Of a stretch of DNA of 5,821 bases, positions 1 through 5,821 are shown one piece after another (the stretch's first letter is position 1; every line of letters begins with the position of its first letter). The position numbers and the translations under genes were made by a program. The stretch spans positions 1 through 5,821 of the forward strand of contig CASGBP010000080.1 of the NCBI GenBank assembly GCA_949299825.1. The letters are read 5' to 3'. Origin of the DNA: an uncultured Mycoplasmataceae bacterium. Lineage in GTDB: Bacteria; Bacillota_I; Bacilli_A; Mycoplasmatales; Mycoplasmoidaceae. A model generated the notes under the pieces. The model did not search any database and was not told where the DNA came from. It was given only the letters and a program-made list of their open reading frames with translations.

Positions 1-737
1 CCACTTGCCAAATCAAAACCAATTTCAACAGCTAATAAATACCTTCTATTTAAATGTTTAGCCACCTCTTGAAAAAATAATTCATAATATAACATTCCTC
101 TATTAGCTGAAAAAATTGCATTATAAGGTTCGTGTTTTAACACTGATTCATCAACAGGATAATCATAATCAATATAAGGTGGATTAAAAAGAATGACATC
201 ATAAGAATCATCAATATTAGAAAATAAATCTGATTGAATTACTTTTACATCTAAACTTTTGTCTTTAGCATTTTGTATAGTGTTTTTTAAAGCTTCATTA
301 TCAATGTCAGCTAAAGTTAATCTTGACATCGGAAGCTCAGATTTAATAGTTAATCCAATAACCCCTGTTCCACAACATAAATCAAGAATTTTTAAAGGTA
401 TTTCATTTTGCAAAATACCTATTACTATATCCACTCACTCTTCTGTTTCATTTCTAGGTGTAAAAACGTGGTCATTAACCCTAAAATTTCTTCCATAAAA
501 ATAACAAGTGTGAGTAATGTATGGTAATGGCATTTTTTTATTAATATAACAATCCATATATTCATTAACCTTATCAATAATTCGTTGTGGTACTTCATCA
601 TTTACAAAGTTAGAAAAAGTTAATAAATCTTTAATTTGAGGATTTATGCTATACAAAAACTGAAAAATGGCATTTGTATTTAACCCATGCCTTTTTAATA
701 TTCTTTCTTTTTCACTTACTAATTCTAAATATGTCAT
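1..737 (-). CDS. prmC: PrmC (HemK), release factor glutamine N5-methyltransferase, C-terminus cut off by window edge
   Basis: PrmC transfers a methyl group from S-adenosylmethionine to the glutamine of the GGQ motif in peptide-chain release factors, which raises termination efficiency in the cytoplasm. The reading frame runs from an ATG at 735-737 to the window edge, giving 245 residues of a family that is usually about 280 long, so roughly 35 residues are missing. An in-frame TGA at 435-437 is read as Trp101. Visible landmarks are an N-terminal helical region, the substrate-side motif PRNETEEW just before the catalytic domain, the AdoMet-binding loop DLCCGTG (residues 119-125), an acidic ADID motif, and the catalytic NPPY (residues 185-188, bases 174-185), followed near the edge by EIGFD. 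NPPY and the position of its Asn match the family closely. The gene starts 19 bases after the prfA stop, so it is co-transcribed with its substrate gene. The upstream TAAGG lies only two bases from the ATG, a poor ribosome site, so translation may depend on coupling to prfA (inference). Confidence 0.96.
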
Positions 738-756
738 TGCCTTACTTATTATATTA

Positions 757-1836
757 TTAAAGCTTGAAATTAACCATTAATGTTGTTTGTTCATCAGTGA
801 TTAATGCATTAATAATTTCATCTAATTCTCCTTGCATGATTATATCTAACTTATTCAATGTTAGACCTATTCTATGATCAGTTACTCTATTTTGAGGATA
901 ATTATATGTTCGAATTTTCTCTGATCTCTCACCAGTACCAACTTGTTCCTTTCTATCACTTGCTTGTTTTTGTCTAATTTTCTCTTCCTCATGTTCTCAT
1001 ATCTTTGCTCTTAACATTTTCATTGCAGTTTCTCTGTTAGCATGTTGAGATTTACCTTCTTGACAAGCTACAACAATACCAGTAGGAACATGAGTAAGTC
1101 TAACTGCTGATTCAGTTCTATTTACATGTTGTCCTCCTGCCCCTGATGCTCTATAAGTATCTTCTCTAATGTCTGACTTATTTATCTTAATATCTAATTC
1201 ATCTAATTCAGGTAATATTGCTACTGTAATAGTAGAAGTATGAACTCTACCCTTTGATTCTGTGGCAGGAACTCTTTGAACTCTATGAACACCTGATTCA
1301 TATTTCATTTTTGAATAAACTTCATCACCACTAATTTGAAAAGATATATAGTCATATCCATGAGGTTGAACTGCAATATCTAATACTTCAATTTTTCATC
1401 CATGTAAATCAGCAAATTTCTTATATGTTTCAAATAAATCAGCAACAAAGATCGATGATTCATCTCCACCAGCTGCAGGACGCATTTCAACAATTACATT
1501 TTTATCATTATTTGGATCTTTTGGTAATAATAAAATTTGCAGCTCTTGTTCTAATTCAGGAATAAATGGTTTGTTTTTTACAATAATTTCTTTCGCCAAA
1601 CCAATTATTTCAACATCTTTTTCACTATTAATAATTTTTTCAGCATCTAACAACTCGTTTATTTTTGCCTTATATATCAAAAACTTTTCAACCAACTTTT
1701 GGCTAGATTTAATTTGCTTATTGATTTCAGTCATTCTATTAACGCTAATAGATGAATCTTCCAATTCTTTCTGTAATTGTTGATTTTTATCATAAACTCG
1801 TTCTAGAGCTTGATATAGTTTTAAATTGTAATCCAC
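757..1836 (-). CDS. prfA: Peptide chain release factor 1 (RF1)
   Basis: RF1 recognises UAA and UAG in the ribosomal A site and triggers hydrolysis of peptidyl-tRNA. Translating TGA as Trp (at 1396-1398 and 997-999) joins two open segments into one 359-residue protein, the normal length for RF1. The N-terminal third is a helical domain. It is followed by the conserved MRPAAGGDES region, then GVHRVQRVPATES with the codon-reading tripeptide PAT (residues 190-192), and the catalytic GAGGQHVN with GGQ at residues 234-236 (bases 1129-1137). PAT marks RF1 rather than RF2. RF2 is not expected in an organism that reads UGA as Trp. I chose the GTG at 1834-1836 as start. It is preceded by TTGAGG with a six-base spacer, and it places GGQ at nearly the same residue number as in E. 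coli RF1. A TTG at 1848 would overlap that ribosome site. The gene ends at TAA 757-759, 19 bases before prmC, whose product methylates Gln236. Confidence 0.97.
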
Positions 1837-1842
1837 AATAAA

Positions 1843-1848
1843 CCTCAA
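1843..1848 (-). promoter_or_regulatory. Ribosome binding site of prfA
   Basis: TTGAGG on the minus strand lies six bases upstream of the GTG at 1836. It decides the start: the in-frame TTG at 1846-1848 is part of this site and so is unlikely to be the initiation codon. Confidence 0.65.
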
Positions 1849-1872
1849 TAATCTTATCTAAATCAATATAGA

Positions 1873-2157
1873 TTAAAGTGATTCAAATCCTTTGTTTTCT
1901 CTAGATTTTCTAACTTTTTGAGTTTTTACATTTTTAGTGTTCATGTTCATTTTACCTGCTTCAAATTTAGAAGAAAGTTTTTCAGATCTACCCCTTAATT
2001 GTTTATTAGCAACTTTACCAATGTAAAATGGATGACATTTAGAACAAACATCAATAGGATGTTTGTCTTCTTTTAAAGTTGTCTTAATTTGAAACTTACT
2101 TCCACAAGAAGCACATTCAAAACTTGTATCTGTCATAGTTGGATGAATATTTTTCAT
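1873..2157 (-). CDS. rpmE: 50S ribosomal protein L31, zinc-binding (four-cysteine) type
   Basis: L31 is a small protein of the large ribosomal subunit located at the bridge between subunits. The 94-residue product starts MKNIHPTMTDTSFECASCGS and shows the family's two zinc knuckles, Cys15-Cys18 and Cys38-Cys41, followed directly by HPFYIGK (residues 42-48) and GRSEKLSSKF. All four cysteines are present, so this is the zinc-binding form rather than the cysteine-free paralogue made under zinc starvation. Residues from about 67 onward are a Lys/Asn-rich tail that makes the protein longer than the roughly 70 residues typical elsewhere. The ATG at 2155-2157 is preceded by GAGAGGG with a four-base spacer, and that site follows immediately on the stop of the upstream frame (TAA 2169-2171), so translation is probably coupled. 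The gene ends 36 bases before prfA. Confidence 0.97.
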   Translation of the reverse strand: MKNIHPTMTDTSFECASCGSKFQIKTTLKEDKHPIDVCSKCHPFYIGKVANKQLRGRSEKLSSKFEAGKMNMNTKNVKTQKVRKSRENKGFESL

Positions 2158-2161
2158 TTTA

Positions 2162-2168
2162 CCCTCTC
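2162..2168 (-). promoter_or_regulatory. Ribosome binding site of rpmE
   Basis: GAGAGGG on the minus strand sits four bases before the rpmE ATG. It abuts the TAA (2169-2171) of the preceding reading frame, so a terminating ribosome arrives directly on this site. Confidence 0.75.
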
Positions 2169-2354
2169 TTATTTTTTTGATTTATCATCAATTATTCTTT
2201 TATCAATCAAATGTTCAATCATATCTGGAATTCACTTAACCATTTCTTTTTGTTCTTGAGGCTCAATCACTTCTAATGCAGTTCTTAGTGTTTCTATTTC
2301 TTGAGCATACAAATTTTCAAAATTCTTCTCATTTTTGATATTTTTGTTACTCAT
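2169..2354 (-). CDS. Small acidic helical protein (61 aa), or C-terminal part of the upstream zinc-ribbon protein
   Basis: From an ATG at 2352-2354 this frame encodes 61 residues beginning MSNKNIKNEKNFENLYAQ and ending DDKSKK, with one TGA read as Trp (2232-2234, in KEMVKWIPDM). The central part, with LRTALEVIEPQEQKEM and MIEHLIDK, looks like two or three amphipathic helices. I do not recognise a family. GAGG at 2366-2369 precedes the ATG by 11 bases, longer than usual for a ribosome site. The same frame is open without a stop far upstream of the ATG (from 2513) and lies in the -1 frame relative to the zinc-ribbon gene, which it meets at an A9 tract. The preferred reading is therefore that these residues are the C-terminal domain of a 267-residue frameshift product. 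Independent initiation here is the alternative. The TAA at 2169-2171 lies 11 bases before rpmE. Confidence 0.6.
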
Positions 2355-2440
2355 AGATTTTACTACCTCTTTTTGAGAATATCCAATTTGAATTGGTTTT
2401 TTATGTTTATTATGAACCGCTTTTTGATTTTTACTTGGTA

Positions 2441-2971
2441 CTATTTCTTTTTTTTTGATTTCGTTGAATTTGTTTTCTTTTTTAATCCTGTTTTTACAGT
2501 CTTTACAGACTTGTTAGAACTTGTACTTTTTTTTGCTTTTGTTTGTTCTGGTTTTTTAATTCAACAATGATAACAAATATGTTTCTTGTTATCTAACAGA
2601 ATTGATGTATAGCATTCATCATTACATCTAGAACATTTATGAGGTTTTTTGTTGTAACCTGCTTTTTTTCGTCAATCATTTAACCTAGTACGATAATTGT
2701 ACTTATTTGCCTCTGAAGACTTAACAATTGTATGTTTTTGATCAACACTTATTCCATTAACCATTTTAGGTTTAACTACCTTTTTCTTATTAGTAGTAAC
2801 CTTTGATGAAGTCTTGCTAGATCCATAATTTTCCAACATTTTCCTAAGTTCATCAATCCGTTGCTCTGAAGCTTCAATTTTATTATCTTCTTTCTCTAAT
2901 GCATCATGATAACTTTGCTTAGAAGTGAAGATTTTCTTATTTAAACTAGTCTTTTTCTTTTTTTGAGCCAT
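2441..2971 (-). CDS. Lys-rich zinc-ribbon protein of unknown function (176 aa in frame; 267 aa if frameshifted)
   Basis: The frame opens at ATG 2969-2971 (MAQKKKKTSLNKK) and closes at TAG 2441-2443, with TGA read as Trp at 2672-2674 and 2561-2563. Residues about 20-48 are strongly charged and helical and could form a short coiled coil. Residues 50-95 are a Ser/Thr/Lys linker. Residues 113-136 form a zinc ribbon with Cys113, Cys116, Cys120, Cys133 and Cys136 (KCSRC and HICYHC knuckles, 16 residues apart). The tail is almost entirely Lys, Ser and Thr. High Lys content and a zinc ribbon suggest nucleic-acid or ribosome binding, which fits first place in an operon with L31, RF1 and PrmC, but no function is established. 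AAAGG eight bases upstream supports the start. The final codons lie in an A9 tract, and the -1 frame continues open for 93 codons to 2169, so the true product may be the longer fusion or the gene may be broken. Confidence 0.85.
2444..2456 (-). other. A9 tract with A AAA AAG slippery heptamer before a stop codon: possible -1 frameshift site
   Basis: In the zinc-ribbon gene's frame the codons read TCA AAA AAA AAG AAA TAG. Nine adenines (2448-2456) followed by G contain A AAA AAG in the zero-frame phase used by the E. coli dnaX frameshift site, and a TAG follows one codon later. A one-base backward slip, or addition of one A by RNA polymerase, would continue in a frame open to 2169. I see no Shine-Dalgarno-like stimulator upstream and no convincing stem-loop downstream. 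Transcriptional slippage, a real indel or a homopolymer sequencing error therefore remain as likely as programmed frameshifting. Confidence 0.5.
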
Positions 2972-2979
2972 ATCATCAA

Positions 2980-2984
2980 CCTTT
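2980..2984 (-). promoter_or_regulatory. Ribosome binding site of the zinc-ribbon gene
   Basis: AAAGG on the minus strand lies eight bases before the ATG at 2971, within the short leader that follows the promoter. Confidence 0.6.
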
Positions 2985-3005
2985 AAAATATTATTAACCT
3001 AGATT

Positions 3006-3035
3006 ATTATAACAACATTTAGTTATTTATAGCAA
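3006..3035 (-). promoter_or_regulatory. Vegetative promoter of the zinc-ribbon-rpmE-prfA-prmC operon
   Basis: The minus strand has a perfect TATAAT (3006-3011) preceded by TG and one base, giving an extended -10 (TGTTATAAT). A partial -35, TTGCTA (3030-3035), lies 18 bases further upstream and matches TTGACA at four of six positions. Transcription would begin near position 3000, leaving a leader of about 30 bases before the ATG at 2971. No other equally good promoter is seen upstream of rpmE, prfA or prmC, which fits one transcript for all of them. Confidence 0.65.
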
Positions 3036-3201
3036 TGTTTTTAAATTTTGAACTCTCCATTGACTAGTTTTTGTACATAGTAATAAAATCTCATATTTTA
3101 ATTATTTATATAGATTAGAAAATTAATTTGACTAAATATGTGAATATTATTTTAAATATAATTTAAGTCTATATCACTAACATACTTATTTAACTTTATT
3201 A

Positions 3202-3218
3202 GTTCTAACTACAAGAAC
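3202..3218 (-). other. Weak hairpin after the long gene
   Basis: GTTCT and AGAAC form a five-base-pair stem with a seven-base loop, 24 bases beyond the stop of the long gene. On the transcribed strand it is not followed by a run of T, so it is a poor candidate for an intrinsic terminator. It is the only inverted repeat of note near the gene end. The rest of the 2972-3241 gap holds the operon promoter and AT-rich sequence with no gene that I can support. Confidence 0.25.
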
Positions 3219-3241
3219 ATAATTATCAAGCAAAACATGTA

Positions 3242-5821
3242 TTATTTATTTTCATAGTAATATAATAAACTTTCCATATTATCAAAATATAAACCATCAT
3301 AAAAATAGTAATCAATTACTCTTGAATATTCCACTTCCAATTTAATTCCATTTTTAAGTTTAACTCAACCTATAAAATTATCATATGCTGTTTTGTTATT
3401 CCTATTTTTAGTATCTTCTACAAAATATTTTGTGGTATTTTTATTTGAATATGCTAAAACCTTATACAACTTAGATCCATTAAATACATTTTCTTCTAAT
3501 TCACTATAGTTAGTGCTTGTTGGTAATGATCTAGTATTATAAACACTAGTAGAAGCAACTGATGATTTATAAATATTTTTTGTTGTGTTCTCAAGTTCAT
3601 TTTTTGCATTTTCTATTGCTCTTAGTGCCGAAGACTGCATAAAATTACCTTCATCATTTAATTCATTTGCTGAATTGTTTATGATAAATCATGATTCATC
3701 ATTAAAAGTTGGGTCAATTTTCAATTTGTTTTCAGGTGCAATAATTTTATTTTTTTCTGTATCATAATTTTTCCCAGGAAGTAAATTAAAATCACGGACA
3801 GATATTAAATTCCCATAAACATCAAGTTTAGGTCGCATAGAAATAATAGTTGGCCTAATTTTATTTTTTATATTATTTGCTGCCGCTTCAATTGCTGCAA
3901 CACCATTAATTGAACTTCAATTACCACCATATGTATCTGTAAAACTCTTGATAGAAGTTGAAACAAATTTTGATTCTTGTTTATTAACTTCAATATCATC
4001 TACAATACTATTTGATAAATCTGCTTTAGATTTATATAAACCTAAATCACTATCAATAATGTCATTAGTTTCAATGTAATCATCTATGGTATTTTCAAAT
4101 GAATATAAAATTGTATTTTTACTATTACCATGTATAAAGGTTTCATTTTCTATTTCGTAAATAAAATCATTTAGTAATTCTTGTCTACCATTTAATGAAT
4201 CATCATATAACTTACCATTGTAATAATATGAATCTCTAACATAAGCATGATTAATTTGAATAGCACTATTCATTTTCATTGCAGATGCAGTTTGAACATC
4301 TGTTATTGTTCTGCTTAAACCACCACTAGAATATTTGTAGGTTCCTCCACTTCATTGTCATTCATAATTATCAACTTTAAAGCTATATGAACAAGCAGCT
4401 TCCTTGCTTGCTGCAACCATTTTTTGAATCATTAGACCCATATCAACAATTCCCATAACAGTACCAGCAATATCAATGTAATTCATAACTTTTTGTACTT
4501 TTGAAAATAGCAATTTTGTTTTGCTTTTTTCTTGGGATGCTATTTTATTTCTCAACGATTCATTATCTTGTTCAGAATCAATTGGACTACTTGTCTTAGT
4601 TTCATTAAGTTTTGTATTCACTATAGCTGATGAAATAGATCCAATATCAAAAGTTAGTGGTGAAGTTTCATTCGCAGCAATCAATAATTTTGATTTTTCA
4701 CCTACCATAACCGAAAAGTCAGACATTTTCTTTTCATCAGATTCAATTGTTTGAACGATTGAATCACTAGTATGTTTTATTAATGATTCCATGTCAATTG
4801 GAGATGAAGCTTGTATACCAGTAGTAGCAAATCCTACAATTAAATTCTGATTAAACTCTGGAATATTAAGTACTTTTGAGTCTCCATACTTAATAGAATC
4901 ATAGCCATTTTTATAAAAAAGTAATTCATCTGTTGCAATTTGTACTAACAACATCTTCTGTTGATTAGATAATGTTGTATCTTTTTCAAGTTCTTTCATA
5001 AAATTTGATCACTCATTAAAATTTCTTTCAAAGTGATTTTTAACAAGATCTCAATGTTTAAAATCATTAGTAAAAATTCCAAAAGAATACAACATATTAT
5101 CATACAAATTATTTCTTGCTACTTCCCTTAAAAATGAGGTATCACGAGTTCTATATTGTTGATTTGCAGCCATAAAAAAATTTTTTGCTGCCTGCTTTAA
5201 ATTATCATATTCAAATAATCTTCCATCATTATCATAAAAAGACTTATAAACCCAATCAGCAAAATCATTAGGCACTACATCAATTCTCATATTATCACCA
5301 GTGTAAAAAAACCTTGTAATATTGGTAACTCAATCAGTCAATTTAAGTGATTCTTTAAGATTAGAAAGACTCTCAATATTAAATAATTGTTTTAATATGT
5401 CTCTAATGTGTTCTGAATAATAATCTGTTTTATTCAATCTTCTAAACTCTTCAACTATTAAAGGGTAATAAGGTTTTTCATCATTTTTTATAGAAAGATA
5501 ATCTTGTTCAAGAATTTGTTCCTTCAAATATTTAAACTCATCTTTTGAAGTCATTGTAGCAGCAAAATCTGAACATGAGTAAAATGATGTTTTTGCATGT
5601 TCTAATGCTGTGTCATCAAAATTAGTACCTCTAATTCATTCATCAGACATCTCATTTCATATTTTTACTCTTTCATTATAGTCAGAAATATTTGATATTC
5701 TGTCAAAATATTTTCTAATGGTTAAATCAATTGACATAGAATATACATCTTTGTATTTATTACCATATAAATGAATTTTTGGACGAACACTACCAAGCAA
5801 TATCAATTTACCATTTTTAAC
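3242..5821 (-). CDS. Very large protein of unknown function, N-terminus beyond window edge
   Basis: Reading TGA as Trp joins five shorter open segments in the same frame into one continuous frame from the window edge to TAA 3242-3244: 859 visible residues with ten TGA tryptophans and one TGG (5252-5254). I checked the joining stretches codon by codon and found no TAA or TAG. Residue numbers here count from the edge. The first 350 or so residues are mainly charged helices rich in Asp, Asn, Lys and Tyr. Residues about 446-469 are hydrophobic with Gly453, Gly457 and Gly462 spaced like a glycine zipper, and could be a membrane segment. A stretch likely to be beta-rich follows (YEWQWSGGTYKYSSGG), then YYYNGKLYDD and a long helical/polar region. 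The C-terminus is Tyr-rich (YYFYDGLYFDNMESLLYYY). RPK-YGN motifs occur at residues 13-21 and 663-671. Only two cysteines are visible. I recognise no domain. A surface or secreted protein is possible but unproven, because the start and any signal peptide are not visible. Confidence 0.9.

Noticed and set aside
259..498. Plus-strand open frame of 79 codons
   Set aside because: It lies entirely antisense to prmC, has no motif, and prmC's frame is confirmed by DLCCGTG and NPPY.
1571..1783. Plus-strand open frame of 70 codons
   Set aside because: It is a shadow of the prfA N-terminal helical domain, with a hydrophobic composition caused by antisense reading of Lys/Glu-rich codons.
1846..1848. TTG as the start codon of prfA
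   Set aside because: It forms part of the TTGAGG ribosome site for the GTG at 1836, and would move GGQ four residues away from its usual position.
1856..1873. Short inverted repeat ATCTA/TAGAT between rpmE and prfA as a terminator or regulatory hairpin
   Set aside because: Only five A/T-rich base pairs with an eight-base loop and no T run. It is too weak to support a function.
2301..2570. Plus-strand Phe-rich open frame of 89 codons that looks like a membrane protein
   Set aside because: Its Phe runs are the complement of the Lys/Asn-rich zinc-ribbon gene and its continuation. It has no credible ribosome site.
3585..3767. Plus-strand open frame of 60 codons
   Set aside because: It is antisense to the continuous giant reading frame.
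4521..4754. Plus-strand open frame of 77 codons
   Set aside because: It is antisense to the giant reading frame, and its hydrophobic look is a by-product of antisense reading.
435..5554. Internal TGA codons as evidence of pseudogenes in prmC, prfA and the giant gene
   Set aside because: Each TGA falls where Trp joins two in-frame segments, and in prfA and prmC the joined proteins match family motifs and length. This is the mollicute genetic code, not decay.
1..5821. CRISPR array, tRNA or rRNA genes, insertion sequence or attachment sites
   Set aside because: I saw no regularly spaced direct repeats, tRNA cloverleaf pattern, rRNA-like sequence, transposase motifs or terminal inverted repeats on either strand.

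Overview
The window comes from a mollicute (Mycoplasma/Spiroplasma/Entomoplasma-type bacterium). It is very AT-rich, and its reading frames are intact only if TGA is read as tryptophan. Counting every Trp codon in the genes called here gives 16 TGA and one TGG. Release factor 1 is present and, as expected in such a code, its own gene contains in-frame TGA codons. The genus cannot be fixed from the sequence alone. Every supported gene lies on the minus strand, so the window is best read from high to low coordinates.

Upstream half (5821 to 3242): one very long open reading frame enters from beyond the right edge and ends at a TAA at 3242-3244. It has at least 859 residues, contains ten TGA-encoded tryptophans, and belongs to no family I recognise. 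It is rich in Asn, Asp, Ser and Tyr, has a hydrophobic glycine-spaced segment near its middle, and carries two pairs of similar short motifs far apart (RPK-YGN and a Tyr-rich motif). Its start, and therefore any signal peptide, is outside the window.

A gap of about 270 bases (2972-3241) follows. It holds a good extended -10 promoter pointing into the next gene cluster, and only a weak hairpin after the long gene.

Downstream half (2971 to 1): a compact operon related to translation. It begins with a Lys-rich protein carrying a CxxC/CxxC zinc ribbon. Its frame closes at a TAG directly after an A9 tract containing the heptamer A AAA AAG. The -1 frame then stays open for a further 93 codons, so the locus is either a programmed or slippage-dependent -1 frameshift giving a 267-residue protein, a frameshifted gene, or two genes (176 and 61 residues). 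Next come rpmE (ribosomal protein L31, zinc-binding form), prfA (release factor 1, GTG start) and prmC/hemK (the methyltransferase that modifies the GGQ glutamine of release factor 1; its C-terminus is cut off by the left edge). Gaps are 11, 36 and 19 bases, and no terminator separates the genes. The functional link is direct: PrmC acts on the PrfA made from the adjacent gene, and L31 is part of the ribosome on which PrfA works.
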